64,000 nt of DNA from Couchioplanes azureus. Its GTDB lineage: Bacteria; Actinomycetota; Actinomycetes; Mycobacteriales; Micromonosporaceae. The stretch lies in assembly GCF_014648355.1 (NCBI RefSeq), contig NZ_BMQY01000005.1:496001-560000 (forward strand), in the 5' to 3' direction. Shown piece by piece: positions 1 to 8,729 of the stretch (position 1 is the stretch's first letter; each line of letters starts with the position of its first letter). The position numbers and the translations under genes were made by a program. The notes beneath the pieces were generated by a model that saw only the letters and a list, made by a program, of their open reading frames with translations, searched no databases and had not been told where the DNA came from.

Positions 1-421
1 CACGCCGGCGATCATGCACACGAGCGGCAACCCCGACTGCCATCTGGTGCTGCGCGGCGGCAAGGGCCCGAACTACGGCGCGGAGGACGTCCGGGCGGCG
101 CTCGGCCTGCTCGCCGGCGCCGGCCTGCCCGAGCGGGTCGTGGTCGACTGCTCGCACGGCAACAGCGGCAAGGACCACCTGCGCCAGCCGATCGTCGCCG
201 ACGACGTGGCGGGTCAGCTCGAGGCCGGCCAGCGGGGCATCCGCGGCGTGATGCTGGAGAGCTTCCTGGTGCCGGGACGCCAGGACCTCGGCGGTGAGCT
301 CACCTACGGCCAGAGCGTGACGGATGCCTGCATGGGCTGGGAGCCGACGGTGGGAGTGCTGGAACGGCTGGCCATGGCCGCCGCCAAGCGGCGCGCGGGC
401 CTCACAGGGGGCGCACAGTAA
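1..421 (+). CDS. aroG: 3-deoxy-7-phosphoheptulonate synthase, class I (C-terminal part)
   Basis: The gene enters from outside the window; the frame is open from base 2 and ends in TAA at 419-421. The visible 140 residues match the C-terminal third of type I DAHP synthases (AroF/G/H family), which condense phosphoenolpyruvate with erythrose-4-phosphate as the first step of the shikimate pathway in the cytoplasm. Recognisable blocks are TSGNPDCHLVLRGG, the metal-binding VVDCSHGNSGKDH, GVMLESFLVPG, and the closing Y-G-x-S-x-T-D-A-C-x-G-W-E segment. The paralogue letter cannot be fixed from the sequence, so aroG is a family label. It ends 72 bases before the next coding start, across a strong hairpin. 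Confidence 0.93.
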   Translation, partial: TPAIMHTSGNPDCHLVLRGGKGPNYGAEDVRAALGLLAGAGLPERVVVDCSHGNSGKDHLRQPIVADDVAGQLEAGQRGIRGVMLESFLVPGRQDLGGELTYGQSVTDACMGWEPTVGVLERLAMAAAKRRAGLTGGAQ

Positions 422-426
422 CGGCA

Positions 427-493
427 CAAGGGTCCGACAGGCAGGCGGCCGACAGTACGAGGGTCAGTGCTTCCGCCTGCCTAAGGACCCTTG
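427..493 (+). promoter_or_regulatory. long hairpin burying the ribosome-binding site of the downstream glycosyltransferase
   Basis: Bases 427-435 are perfectly complementary to 485-493, and 440-448 to 473-481: two 9-bp G/C-rich helices separated by a small internal loop, with a 24-nt apical loop. The 3' strand contains the only Shine-Dalgarno-like sequence (AAGGA, 483-487) and abuts the ATG at 494. It may be the factor-independent terminator of the DAHP synthase gene, although no T-run follows. Alternatively it may be a translational gate for the membrane glycosyltransferase. The pairing is seen directly; the function is inferred. Confidence 0.6.
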
Positions 494-2614
494 ATGACCT
501 CGACGTTGCCCGTACCCGACGTGGCGCCGGTGGACCCGCCGGCCGATCTCGGGGCGCTCCCCCGGTCCCGCCGGTCCGCGTTCCTGCGGGGTCGCGCGGA
601 CGACGCGCCATGGGTCCGGCCCGCACTGCTGGCCCTGCTCGCGCTCACCGGCGTCCTCTACATCTGGGGCCTCGGGGCGTCCGGGTGGGGCAACGCCTTC
701 TACTCGGCGGCGGTGCAGGCCGGCTCGGAGAGCTGGAAGGCGTTCTTCTACGGCTCCTCCGACGCGGCCAACTCGATCACCGTCGACAAGACCCCGGCCT
801 CGCTGTGGATCATGGCGCTGTCGGTGCGGCTCTTCGGCCTGAGTTCCTGGAGCATCCTGGTGCCGCAGGCGCTCCTGGGCGTCGCCACGGCAGGCCTGCT
901 CTTCGGCACGGTCCGCCGCTGGTACGGCCCGGCCGCCGGGCTGATCGCGGGCGCGGTGTCGGCGCTGACCCCGGTCGCCGTGCTGATGTTCCGCTTCAAC
1001 AACCCGGACGCGCTGCTCGTGCTGCTCATGGTGGCCGGGGCGTACGCGACCGTGCGCGCCGTCGAGAACGGCTCCACGAGGTGGCTCGTGCTCGCCGGGA
1101 CCTTCGTCGGCCTCGGCTTCCTGACCAAGATGCTCCAGGCGCTGCTGGTCGTGCCCGCGTACGCCCTCGCCTATCTGATCGCCGGACCGCCGCGGCTCGG
1201 CAGGCGTATCGGACAGCTCCTGCTCGCCGGGCTGGCGTTGGTGGTCTCGGCGGGCTGGTACCTGGCGACCGTCGAGCTGGTGCCCGCCTCGATGCGGCCG
1301 TACATCGGCGGGTCGCAGAACAACAGCCTGCTGGAGCTGACCCTGGGCTACAACGGCCTGGGCCGGCTCAACGGCAACGAGACCGGCAGCGTCGGCGGTG
1401 GGGGCGGCAACGGCGGCGGGGGCTGGGGCGAGACCGGACTGCTGCGCATGTTCGACACCGCGCAGGGCGGTCAGATCTCCTGGCTGCTGCCGGCCGCGCT
1501 CATCGTGCTGGTCGCCGGCCTGGTCCTGACCCTGCGCGCCGCGCGCACCGACCGGCTCCGCGCCGGGCTGGTCCTCTGGGGCACCTGGCTCCTCGGCACC
1601 GGCCTGATCTTCAGCTTCATGCAGGGCATCTTCCACGCGTACTACACCGTGGCGCTCGCGCCGGCGGTCGGCGCGGTGGTCGGCATGGGTGCGATGCTGC
1701 TGTGGCGCGCGCGCCGTAACCCGTTCGCCTCGCTCGCGCTCGCGGCGGCGATCGGGGTGACCGCCTGGTGGTCGTGGCACATGCTCGGCTGGAGTCCGGA
1801 GTTCCTGCCCTGGCTACGCTGGGTGGTGCTCGCCGGCGGCGTCGTGGCGGCGCTCGCCGTGCCGGCCTCGGTGCGGCTGCCGCGGATCGCGCCGGCCGGC
1901 GCCGGCCTCGCGCTCGCCGTAGCGCTGGCCGGGCCCGCGGCGTACGCGGTGCAGACCGCGTCCGAGCCGCACACCGGCTCGATCCCGTCGGCCGGACCGG
2001 TGGTGCAGGGCGGTGGCCTCGGCCCGGGCGGCGGACGCGGCGGCATGCGCGACGGCGCACCGGGCGGCCGGCCCCCCGGCGGCACCGCACCCGGCGGCAC
2101 CGCACCCGGCGGCACCGCACCCGGCGGCACCGCACCCGGCGGCACCGCACCCGGCGGCACCGCACCCGGCGGCACCGCACCCGGCGGCACCGCGCCTGGT
2201 GCCCCGTCGCCGGGTGGCGCCGCACCTCAGGACGGCGGCCCTCGTGGCGGCGGCATGGGCGGGCTGCTGAACGCGGCCACCGTGAGCGACGAGCTCAAGA
2301 CCCTGCTGGACGCCGACGCCGACCGCTACACCTGGGTCGCGGCGGCGGTCGGCTCGCAGAACGCCTCGGGCTACCAGCTCGCCACCCAGGACCCGGTCAT
2401 GGCGATCGGCGGCTTCAACGGCAGCGACCCGTCACCGACCCTCGCGCAGTTCCAGCGGTACGTCGCCGAGAAGAAGATCCACTACTTCGTCGGCGGCGGG
2501 TCCGGCGGCCGGGGCGGCAGCAACTCCAGCTCGCAGATCGCCGAGTGGGTGGCCGCCAACTACACCGCGGAGACGGTCGGCGGGGTGACGCTCTACGACC
2601 TGACCGCACCCTGA
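494..2614 (+). CDS. ArnT/PMT-like GT39-family membrane glycosyltransferase
   Basis: A 706-aa multi-pass membrane protein of the dolichyl/polyprenyl-phosphate-mannose-type family (GT39/GT83-like), which moves a sugar from a lipid-phosphate donor outside the membrane. The first hydrophobic segment (near residues 43-58) is followed by a luminal loop with the family-typical V-D-K-T-P motif. About ten more hydrophobic segments follow to roughly residue 490. The C-terminal 200 residues are a non-membrane domain preceded by eight perfect GGTAP pentapeptides. I chose ATG 494 over the immediately preceding in-frame TTG 491; both share AAGGA at 483-487. The next gene, a GT2-GtrA fusion, is a typical partner that makes or flips the polyprenyl-phosphate sugar. 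Confidence 0.85.
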   Translation: MTSTLPVPDVAPVDPPADLGALPRSRRSAFLRGRADDAPWVRPALLALLALTGVLYIWGLGASGWGNAFYSAAVQAGSESWKAFFYGSSDAANSITVDKTPASLWIMALSVRLFGLSSWSILVPQALLGVATAGLLFGTVRRWYGPAAGLIAGAVSALTPVAVLMFRFNNPDALLVLLMVAGAYATVRAVENGSTRWLVLAGTFVGLGFLTKMLQALLVVPAYALAYLIAGPPRLGRRIGQLLLAGLALVVSAGWYLATVELVPASMRPYIGGSQNNSLLELTLGYNGLGRLNGNETGSVGGGGGNGGGGWGETGLLRMFDTAQGGQISWLLPAALIVLVAGLVLTLRAARTDRLRAGLVLWGTWLLGTGLIFSFMQGIFHAYYTVALAPAVGAVVGMGAMLLWRARRNPFASLALAAAIGVTAWWSWHMLGWSPEFLPWLRWVVLAGGVVAALAVPASVRLPRIAPAGAGLALAVALAGPAAYAVQTASEPHTGSIPSAGPVVQGGGLGPGGGRGGMRDGAPGGRPPGGTAPGGTAPGGTAPGGTAPGGTAPGGTAPGGTAPGGTAPGAPSPGGAAPQDGGPRGGGMGGLLNAATVSDELKTLLDADADRYTWVAAAVGSQNASGYQLATQDPVMAIGGFNGSDPSPTLAQFQRYVAEKKIHYFVGGGSGGRGGSNSSSQIAEWVAANYTAETVGGVTLYDLTAP
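2078..2197 (+). repeat. eight tandem 15-bp repeats encoding GGTAP
   Basis: Eight back-to-back near-identical copies of a 15-bp unit (GGCGGCACCGCACCC) keep the reading frame and encode Gly-Gly-Thr-Ala-Pro repeats. They form a flexible linker between the membrane part and the extracytoplasmic C-terminal domain of the glycosyltransferase. The DNA-level identity implies recent expansion and probable length variation between strains. Confidence 0.9.
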
Positions 2615-2628
2615 TCCAGACGACGACC

Positions 2629-2664
2629 GCCAGGCGGCTCCCGGACGACCGGGGGCCGCCTGGC
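2629..2664 (+). terminator. hairpin terminator after the GT39 gene
   Basis: A perfect 10-bp outer stem (2629-2638 with 2655-2664) encloses an inner 5-bp stem (2640-2644 with 2649-2653) and an ACGA loop. It lies 15 bases after the glycosyltransferase stop codon. There is no long T-run, as is usual in actinobacteria. Confidence 0.6.
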
Positions 2665-2746
2665 TCGCGTTCGGGGATCCTGCACTCACAGGCCGGGCAC
2701 AGGGTCGCCACACACCGGGCAAAGCCCCGGAGCCGACCTTGGTGGC

Positions 2747-3976
2747 ATGAGCCTTTCCACGCTGACTCGCCCCGCTTGCGGCCCGGTCGAGGTCACCGCA
2801 CCCGTGCTCGACGTCGTCGTCCCCGTCTACAACGAGGAGCTCGACCTCGAGCCCTGCGTACGCCGGTTGCACGCGTACCTGGCGGCCGAGTTCCCGTACC
2901 CGTTCCGGATCACCATCGCCGACAACGCCAGCACCGACGCGACGGCGGAGGTGGCGCGCCGGCTCACCGGGACGCTGGCGGAGGTCAGCTCGGTCCACCT
3001 GGCCGAGAAGGGCCGGGGACGCGCCCTCAAGCATGCGTGGACCCGGTCGGACGCGGCGGTGCTGGCCTACATGGACGTCGACCTGTCGACGGACCTCGGG
3101 GCGTTGCTGCCGCTGGTCGCCCCGCTGATCTCCGGCCACTCGGACCTGGCCATCGGCTCCCGGCTGGCCCGCGGCTCGCGCGTGGTCCGCGGCGCCAAGC
3201 GGGAGTTCATCTCCCGCGGCTACAACCTGATCCTGCGCGGCACCCTGTCCGCCCGCTTCTCCGACGCCCAGTGCGGCTTCAAGGCGATCCGTGCGGACGT
3301 GGCCGGGCGGCTGCTGCCGATGGTCGAGGACACCGGCTGGTTCTTCGACACCGAGATGCTGGTCCTGGCGGAGCGGGCGGGACTGCGCATCCACGAGGTG
3401 CCGGTGGACTGGGTCGACGACCCGGACAGCCGCGTCGACATCGTGGCCACCGCGCTGGCGGACCTGCGGGGCATCGTCCGCCTCACCCGCGCCCTCGGCA
3501 CCGGGCGGCTGCCGCTCGCCGCCCTGCGCGAGCAGCTGGGCCGCAACCCCCTGCCGGTCGCGGGCGTCCCGGCCGGGCTGACCGGCCAGCTGCTGCGCTT
3601 CGCCGCCGTGGGCATGGCCAGCACCCTGGTCTATCTGGCCCTGTACGCGATCCTGCGCACCGGCGCCGGTCCGCAGTGGGCGAACCTGGTCGCCCTGCTG
3701 ATCACCGCGATCGCCAACACCGCCGCCAACCGCCGGCTCACCTTCGGCGTACGCGGCTCCGGCGGCGCCTGGCGCCACCAGGCCCAGGGTCTCGTCGTCT
3801 TCGCCGTCGGCCTCGGCCTCACCAGCGGCTTCCTGGCGTTGCTGCACGCGCTGACCGTCCCGGCGACCACCCTGGAGCTCGCCGTGCTGGTGGTCGCCAA
3901 CCTGGTCGCCACCGGCGTCCGCTTCCTGCTCATGCGGAGCTGGGTCTTCCGGGCCACCGGAGTGGGCATGAACTGA
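2747..3976 (+). CDS. bifunctional GT2 glycosyltransferase / GtrA membrane protein
   Basis: A 409-aa fusion. Residues about 21-250 are a GT-A fold family-2 glycosyltransferase of the dolichyl-phosphate-glucose/mannose synthase type: VVVPVYNE at the start, the nucleotide-sugar-binding D-V-D at 110-112, a QCGFKA block near residue 180 and WFFDTE. Residues about 275-400 form four hydrophobic helices typical of GtrA, proposed to flip polyprenyl-phosphate-linked sugars, including the characteristic NRRLTF and RFLLMRSWVF segments. Together with the GT39 protein upstream it would make, translocate and use a polyprenyl-phosphate sugar for cell-envelope or glycoprotein decoration. The gap of 132 bases, with a hairpin, suggests separate transcription. 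Confidence 0.9.
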   Translation: MSLSTLTRPACGPVEVTAPVLDVVVPVYNEELDLEPCVRRLHAYLAAEFPYPFRITIADNASTDATAEVARRLTGTLAEVSSVHLAEKGRGRALKHAWTRSDAAVLAYMDVDLSTDLGALLPLVAPLISGHSDLAIGSRLARGSRVVRGAKREFISRGYNLILRGTLSARFSDAQCGFKAIRADVAGRLLPMVEDTGWFFDTEMLVLAERAGLRIHEVPVDWVDDPDSRVDIVATALADLRGIVRLTRALGTGRLPLAALREQLGRNPLPVAGVPAGLTGQLLRFAAVGMASTLVYLALYAILRTGAGPQWANLVALLITAIANTAANRRLTFGVRGSGGAWRHQAQGLVVFAVGLGLTSGFLALLHALTVPATTLELAVLVVANLVATGVRFLLMRSWVFRATGVGMN

Positions 3977-4106
3977 GCGTGAACGCAACCCCCCCAACGG
4001 TATGAATTTCGTGACTCGCGGGCAACAATGGAACCATCGACCGGAATGGTTCTCTCATCCGGTCGTCGTGCCCCAACAGTCCGGGCCCCCGCCGGAGGTG
4101 CGACGA

Positions 4107-4403
4107 ATGCTCAGCAAGGAAGACAGCCGCCGACTTGCCCAGCTCGAACGGCAGCTCCGCCGCGAGGATCCCGACTTCTACTCCCGGATGACCGGCGGCG
4201 AGCCCGCCCCCCGGCAGGTTCCCGTCCCGCTGATCCTGGCCGCGACGGTGATCTGGGCGGCGGCGCTGATCCTGGCCGTCGTGGGCTGGTGGGCCGCGGC
4301 GATCGTCGCCGGCGTGTGGGCCCTGGTCATCATGGCCGCCCTCGGCCACCACTGCCGGGCGGCCCGGCGCCCCGGTCCGGGTCTGCTGCCACCGGCCTGG
4401 TGA
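4107..4403 (+). CDS. DUF3040 small membrane protein
   Basis: A 98-aa protein beginning MLSKEDSRRLAQLERQLRR, the hallmark opening of DUF3040 proteins of actinobacteria: a short acidic/basic amphipathic N-terminal helix followed by two hydrophobic segments (about residues 37-75). I placed the start at ATG 4107 because a GGAGG lies at 4094-4098 and the family starts with M-L-S; a longer open frame from 4002 has no ribosome-binding site and no family similarity. Function is unknown; expected in the cytoplasmic membrane. It is convergent with the next gene, only 3 bases away. Confidence 0.8.
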   Translation: MLSKEDSRRLAQLERQLRREDPDFYSRMTGGEPAPRQVPVPLILAATVIWAAALILAVVGWWAAAIVAGVWALVIMAALGHHCRAARRPGPGLLPPAW

Positions 4404-4406
4404 CGA

Positions 4407-5501
4407 TCACCCGAAAGCGACGGTCGCTTCGGTGACCTCGCGGGCCCTGGCCACCACGGCCGCCTCCGCTTCCAGCGACTTGCGCACCTTGGGGGTCAGC
4501 GTCGCGAACGGCGTCACGGTGAGGTCGACGCGCTTGCGCCCGGCCGTCTTCGCGCGCCACACACCGGCGATCTCACCGTCCACAAGGATCACCCCGGGGT
4601 TGCCCAGTGTCCGCCAGACCTCCTTCTGCCGGGCGCGGTCCGGCACCAGCAGATCGCGGTCCCGGGCCTGGAGCAGCGGGTCCATCCCCGGCAGGAAACG
4701 CACCCCGGCGACCCGCCCGGCGCACGCGAGCTCCGGCACGCACGAGCTCGGCAACCACGCCTTGCGGCCGTCGACCCGCACCTCGTCCAGGCCGGACGAC
4801 GGCCAGACCTTCCTGATCTCGGCGGTCGAGCTGCCCAGATACTTCGCCACCTCGGCCGGACCGGCCGGCCCCAGCAACCGCAGATAGGTCGCGATCAGGG
4901 CGTCGATGCCCTCGTTCGCCGACGGTTGCGGCGGGGCGCCCGGGATGGGCCCCAGCGTGGCGTCCCGGCCCCGGGACTCGACCTGCACTCCCCCGGCCAG
5001 CCCGGAATGCTGCCAGACGTTGCCCGCGATGTGCCGGGCGCCGCAGGTGCGGCAGTCGTACGTCAACTCGCGCGGCACCCGGCGGCTGACCTCGGTGCTC
5101 GCCTCGCCCCGGGGCATCGAGGAGGTGACCACCGCACGGAACGCCGCGGCGGTCACCTCGAACGCCTTGATGCCGAGCCGGACACCCTGCGGAATCTGGG
5201 CGCTCTTGATGCGGGCGGAGGCGTCCGCGTCGCTGACCGGCCACAGGGCCTTGACCAGCCGGCCGAGGTCCCGCTTGCGGTGCAGGTGCGGCGCGCCGCG
5301 GGCCGCCCACACCATGATCAGCCGGTTGTCGCCGAGGCCGGCGCCGGTGCGCGCGGCGAGCGCCACCCGGACCGAACCGGGCGTGTATTCCTGCACGCCG
5401 AGGTCGAGCACGGCCAGATCGGCCGGCCGCCGCTCACCCCGCTCGGCCAGACCCAGCGCCGCCACCCGGTATGCCATCGCCTGCTCGCGACCGACGTCCA
5501 T
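4407..5501 (-). CDS. winged-helix DNA-binding domain protein (HTH_42 / AlkZ-like)
   Basis: A 364-aa protein of the winged-helix superfamily that includes AlkZ/YcaQ DNA glycosylases, which unhook crosslinked or alkylated bases. Three winged-helix units are expected; the second can be seen around the segment IDALIATYLRLLGPAGPAEV, and the family's LPGMDPLLQARDR-type block is near residue 275. AlkZ enzymes use a Q-x-Q motif in the first unit; the matching place here reads V-Q-E-Y-T-P (Q-E-Y), so catalytic competence is doubtful. ATG 5501 was preferred over longer frames because GGGAGG lies just upstream of it. A GNAT gene ends 15 bases upstream on the same strand, so the two are probably co-transcribed. 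Confidence 0.8.
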   Translation of the reverse strand: MDVGREQAMAYRVAALGLAERGERRPADLAVLDLGVQEYTPGSVRVALAARTGAGLGDNRLIMVWAARGAPHLHRKRDLGRLVKALWPVSDADASARIKSAQIPQGVRLGIKAFEVTAAAFRAVVTSSMPRGEASTEVSRRVPRELTYDCRTCGARHIAGNVWQHSGLAGGVQVESRGRDATLGPIPGAPPQPSANEGIDALIATYLRLLGPAGPAEVAKYLGSSTAEIRKVWPSSGLDEVRVDGRKAWLPSSCVPELACAGRVAGVRFLPGMDPLLQARDRDLLVPDRARQKEVWRTLGNPGVILVDGEIAGVWRAKTAGRKRVDLTVTPFATLTPKVRKSLEAEAAVVARAREVTEATVAFG

Positions 5502-5515
5502 GCGCAACCTCCCGG

Positions 5516-6127
5516 TCAGACGCGACGACCGTACCGCCGGGCGGCGACATTTCTCAGCCGTTCCATCCGGCTGCCGCCGCCGGCCGCCATCAGCTCCCAG
5601 GTGTCCAGGCTGCTGGGGCCGTACGGGCCCTCCTGCAGGATGGGCGGCTCGCCGGTGAGCCGGTATCCGCAGCGACGGGCGACCGAGGTGCTGGCGGTGT
5701 TGCCCGGGTCGATGCGCAGCAGCAGCCGGCTCAGGCGCAGCGTCGTGCGGGCATAGCCGGAGAGCAGGGCGAGCGCGCGGCTGGCCAGCCCGTGCCCGCG
5801 GTGCTCGGCGCCGACCAGGTAGCCCAGTTCCGCCTCGCGCAGGCCGGCGTCGACGCCGAAGAGCAGCACCTCTCCCAGGGGCTTGCCGCCGTCCACGGTG
5901 ATCGCGAGCTGGATGCGCTGCCCGCCGACCCGGCCCTGCCGGGCGCGCTTCAGGTACGCGACGCCGGCCTCGGCGTCGAACGGCGACGGCATCGGGGTCC
6001 ACCGCGCGATGTCGGGCTCGTCGAGCATCGCCACCAGCTCGTCGAGGTCCTCGTCCCGCCATTCGCGCAGGATGACGCCGTCTCCGGTCAGCGTGATCGG
6101 GTACGGCAGGCGGCCCGGGCTCGTCAT
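5516..6127 (-). CDS. RimJ/RimL-type GNAT N-acetyltransferase
   Basis: A 203-aa GNAT-fold protein. It starts with a beta strand ITLTGDGVILREWRDEDLD and has the acetyl-CoA-binding block EHRGHGLASRALALLSGYA near residues 108-126 (R/Q-x-x-G-x-G/A type). It ends with the N-x-A-S-x-x-V-A-x-R-x-G-Y motif at about 142-155, typical of the RimJ/RimL branch that acetylates protein N termini or small molecules. The substrate cannot be told. It lies upstream of, and likely in one transcript with, the winged-helix gene. ATG 6127 is the first codon that gives a family-length protein. Confidence 0.85.
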   Translation of the reverse strand: MTSPGRLPYPITLTGDGVILREWRDEDLDELVAMLDEPDIARWTPMPSPFDAEAGVAYLKRARQGRVGGQRIQLAITVDGGKPLGEVLLFGVDAGLREAELGYLVGAEHRGHGLASRALALLSGYARTTLRLSRLLLRIDPGNTASTSVARRCGYRLTGEPPILQEGPYGPSSLDTWELMAAGGGSRMERLRNVAARRYGRRV

Positions 6128-6414
6128 GCGCCGATCCTGCCCATAAGCACCCGGTTCCTGCCAGTAGGCGGACCTTCGTCAACGGGTGAGTGAACCCTTC
6201 ACGATGGGGGCGTACTCCCGGAAACCCTGCCCTGGCCCCGCATCCGTGGCCGCCCGGCGGCCGAGACGGATGCCCCGTGTCAGGTTATCGACAGTCATCT
6301 CCACCGCGTGCCGGTACTGCTGCTGCCCGGGCTGGTGAGCGCCCCTCCGCCACCCTCCCCCGCCAGGGCGACATGCCCCTCGAACGATTCACGCGGTGGC
6401 TAGGATTCACCTTC

Positions 6415-7290
6415 GTGGATCTACGCCAGCTCGAATACTTCGTGGCGGTCGCCGAGGAGGCCAACTTCACCCGGGCCGCGGAGCGCGTGCACATCACCCA
6501 GTCCGGGGTCAGCGCGCAGATCCGGCAGTTCGAGCGGGAGCTGGGGGCCGACCTGTTCGACCGCTCGTCGCGCATGGTGCGGCTGACCGCGGCCGGCGCC
6601 GCGGCGCTGCCCCACGCCCGCTCCGCCCTGGCCGCCGCCGAGTCCGTCCGCGAGGCGATCGACCAGGTGACCGGGCTCGTCCGCGGGCGGCTGCGGCTCG
6701 GCATGCTCGTCGGCTGCACGGCCAAGCCGCTCTTCGCCGCGCTGGCCGCCTTCCATCGCGCCCATCCCCGCATCGAGATCGCGCTGACCGAGGGCGACTC
6801 CGACTCGCTCATCGAGGACGTCCGCGCGGGCGGCACCGACCTCGCCCTGGTCGGCGCGGCCGGCGAACTGCCGTCGGAGCTGTCCTCGCTGACCGTCGCG
6901 AGCGAGAGCCTGATCGCGCTCGTGCCGCCCGGTCACGCCCTGGCGGCGAACGACGACACGACGGTACGGCGGCTGGGGGCGTACCCGCTGGTGTGCCTGC
7001 CGCCGGGCACCGGCATCCGGGACGCGCTCGACCGGGCCTGCGCCGCGCAGGGCGTGCGGTCCCACGTCGCCTTCCAGGCCACCGCGCCCGGTGCGGTGGC
7101 CGACCTGGCCGCCCGCGGGCTGGGCGTGGCGGTGCTCAGCGAGTCCACAGCGGCCGACCACCCGGAACTGACCGCCGTACCGATCGGCGACGCCGAGGCG
7201 CCGGCGCTGCTCGTCCTGCTGTGGCGCCGGGAGGAGAGCACCGTGCTGCGCGCCCTGCTGCCCCGCTGCCGCAGAGCCTTCGGGCTATAG
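6415..7290 (+). CDS. LysR-family transcriptional regulator
   Basis: A 291-aa LysR regulator. Residues 1-60 form the winged helix-turn-helix opening with VDLRQLEYFVAVAEEANFTR and the helix-turn-helix core around TQSGVSAQIRQFEREL. Residues 88-290 form the effector-binding domain. I chose the GTG at 6415, whose product begins V-D-L-R-Q-L as in the family; an open frame extends 225 bases upstream but lacks similarity. Target genes are usually divergent, yet the neighbour on the left points away from a 287-base gap, so the regulated partner is unclear. Its 3' end overlaps the next convergent gene by 6 bases. Confidence 0.9.
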   Translation: MDLRQLEYFVAVAEEANFTRAAERVHITQSGVSAQIRQFERELGADLFDRSSRMVRLTAAGAAALPHARSALAAAESVREAIDQVTGLVRGRLRLGMLVGCTAKPLFAALAAFHRAHPRIEIALTEGDSDSLIEDVRAGGTDLALVGAAGELPSELSSLTVASESLIALVPPGHALAANDDTTVRRLGAYPLVCLPPGTGIRDALDRACAAQGVRSHVAFQATAPGAVADLAARGLGVAVLSESTAADHPELTAVPIGDAEAPALLVLLWRREESTVLRALLPRCRRAFGL

Positions 7291-7824
7291 CAGGTCGCCC
7301 TGGCACGCGACCCGCACCTGCTCGTTCCACTGCGTCGCGTCGAGCACGACGACGGTGGTGTGCTCGCGCTCGTCGTACGTCTGCACGGCCAGCGTGACCG
7401 GAAGCCGCCCGATCGGCAGGCCCCTCGCGCAGACGACCCGGATGTCCGCCTCGGCCTGCACGGACTCCCCGTGCTTGATCCACCGCTGCCGCTCGACGCC
7501 CTGGACCACGAGCCCGGACCGCACGGCGCTGAGGTTGTGCACGTTGATCGGCAGCGGCCCCGCGTTGACCAGCGTGACCTGCCGGGTGAGCGAGGCGTCG
7601 ACGACCTTGCCGCGGAGGACCACGCCACCCACTCCGGCGTCGTCGGACTGCGGTCCGGTGTCGGGCAGGACGAGCACGGAGATCTCGCTGCTGCGCGCGC
7701 GGTGGTCCCGGTAGGACGTGGCGGCCCCACCGAGAACGGCCCCGACGGCGAGCACGGAGACGGCAGCCATGAGCCGTCCGGGGCGGCGGCGCGCGGGAGG
7801 CCGGTCCAGGTCGATCAGGCTCAT
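7285..7824 (-). CDS. single-pass membrane protein, unknown function
   Basis: A 179-aa protein I do not recognise. It has a basic cytoplasmic N terminus (PPARRRPGR), one hydrophobic helix at about residues 19-37, and an extracytoplasmic domain of about 140 residues rich in beta-strand patterns, with two cysteines (near residues 130 and 174) that could form a disulfide. ATG 7824 was chosen because it places the basic stretch and helix at the N terminus; a longer frame adds only Arg/His-rich sequence. It overlaps tail-to-tail with the LysR gene and is divergent from an XRE-cupin regulator 110 bases away, which may control it. Confidence 0.65.
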   Translation of the reverse strand: MSLIDLDRPPARRRPGRLMAAVSVLAVGAVLGGAATSYRDHRARSSEISVLVLPDTGPQSDDAGVGGVVLRGKVVDASLTRQVTLVNAGPLPINVHNLSAVRSGLVVQGVERQRWIKHGESVQAEADIRVVCARGLPIGRLPVTLAVQTYDEREHTTVVVLDATQWNEQVRVACQGDLL

Positions 7825-7934
7825 GGCCCATAGAACGCTACGGCACCGGCCTCGGTGATGCCGCGGCGGCATTCCCTGTGGGTGACGCCGCACGCGCCTT
7901 GCCAGGACCGTCGCAAGCGTAGTGGACTGGCGCC

Positions 7935-8528
7935 ATGGACAGCTCGGTCGCGGAAACCCTGGCCGGCGTGGGCCCGCGCCTCAAGCAGGCGCGGGCCGGA
8001 CGCGGAATCACCCTGACCGAACTCGCCGAGACCACCGGCATCTCGAAGAGCACTCTGTCCCGGCTGGAGTCCGGCCAGCGCAAGGCCAGCCTCGAGCTGC
8101 TGCTGCCGATATCGCAGGCGCACCGGATCCCGCTGGAGGAACTGATCGGGGCACCGGAGGTCGGCGATCCCCGGGTACGGCTGACGCCACGGACCCGCAA
8201 CGGTCGTACGGTGGTCCCCCTCACCCGGCAGCCCGGCGGCCTGCAGAGCTGGAAGGTGATCATCCCGCCCGAGCCCGGAGCACCCCGGCTGCGGTCGCAC
8301 GAGGGATACGAGTGGCTGTTCGTGCTGGCCGGCAGGATGCGGCTGATCGTCGGCGACCAGGACATCGTCATGGGGTCCGGCGAGGTGGCCGAGTTCGACA
8401 CCCGGCACCCGCACTGGTTCGGCTCGGCGGACGACCGGCCGGTGGAGATCCTCAGCCTGTTCGGCGGCCAGGGCGAGCGCTTCCACGTACGGGCGGCGCC
8501 CCGGCGGACCGCCGCGCCGGCCGGGTGA
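7935..8528 (+). CDS. XRE-family regulator with C-terminal cupin domain
   Basis: A 197-aa regulator of the common HTH_3-cupin architecture (SutR/PuuR-like). Residues about 13-67 are a lambda-repressor-type helix-turn-helix (LKQARAGRGITLTELAETTG, then KSTLSRLESGQRK). Residues about 105-175 are a small beta-barrel cupin (HEGYEWLFVLAGRMRL and DTRHPHWFG) that usually senses a small ligand. No clear Shine-Dalgarno precedes ATG 7935, so translation may be leaderless. The 110-base gap to the divergent membrane-protein gene is the natural place for its operator. Confidence 0.85.
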   Translation: MDSSVAETLAGVGPRLKQARAGRGITLTELAETTGISKSTLSRLESGQRKASLELLLPISQAHRIPLEELIGAPEVGDPRVRLTPRTRNGRTVVPLTRQPGGLQSWKVIIPPEPGAPRLRSHEGYEWLFVLAGRMRLIVGDQDIVMGSGEVAEFDTRHPHWFGSADDRPVEILSLFGGQGERFHVRAAPRRTAAPAG

Positions 8529-8549
8529 CCCTTCGCACTCCCCCACAGG

Positions 8550-8579
8550 TTGCGACAGGACAACGACGACCGTTACCGT
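8550..8579 (+). promoter_or_regulatory. putative housekeeping-type promoter of the first ALF-repeat gene
   Basis: TTGCGA at 8550-8555 and TACCGT at 8574-8579, separated by 18 bases, fit a -35/-10 pair (TTGnnn and TAnnnT). The identical arrangement lies before the paralogous gene at 17621, which raises confidence. It predicts a leader of about 145 bases. The hexamers are observed; promoter activity is inferred. Confidence 0.5.
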
Positions 8580-8729
8580 CCGCCCTGCGTTCGCGCATCG
8601 ATCGACATAGCCGGCGCGGAACCAGGCCGTACCCCGAGAATTTCCGGCCTGCCCGCCAACCGGCCGCGATCACGCGACGTGACGCTGATTTCGATTCATC
8701 ACGAACAAGCGACGGGGATTTACCACTCG

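Noticed and set aside
1617..2225. Arg/Pro-rich frames opposite the GGTAP repeats
   Set aside because: Artefacts of a 15-bp repeat lacking stop codons in several frames; codon use is implausible.
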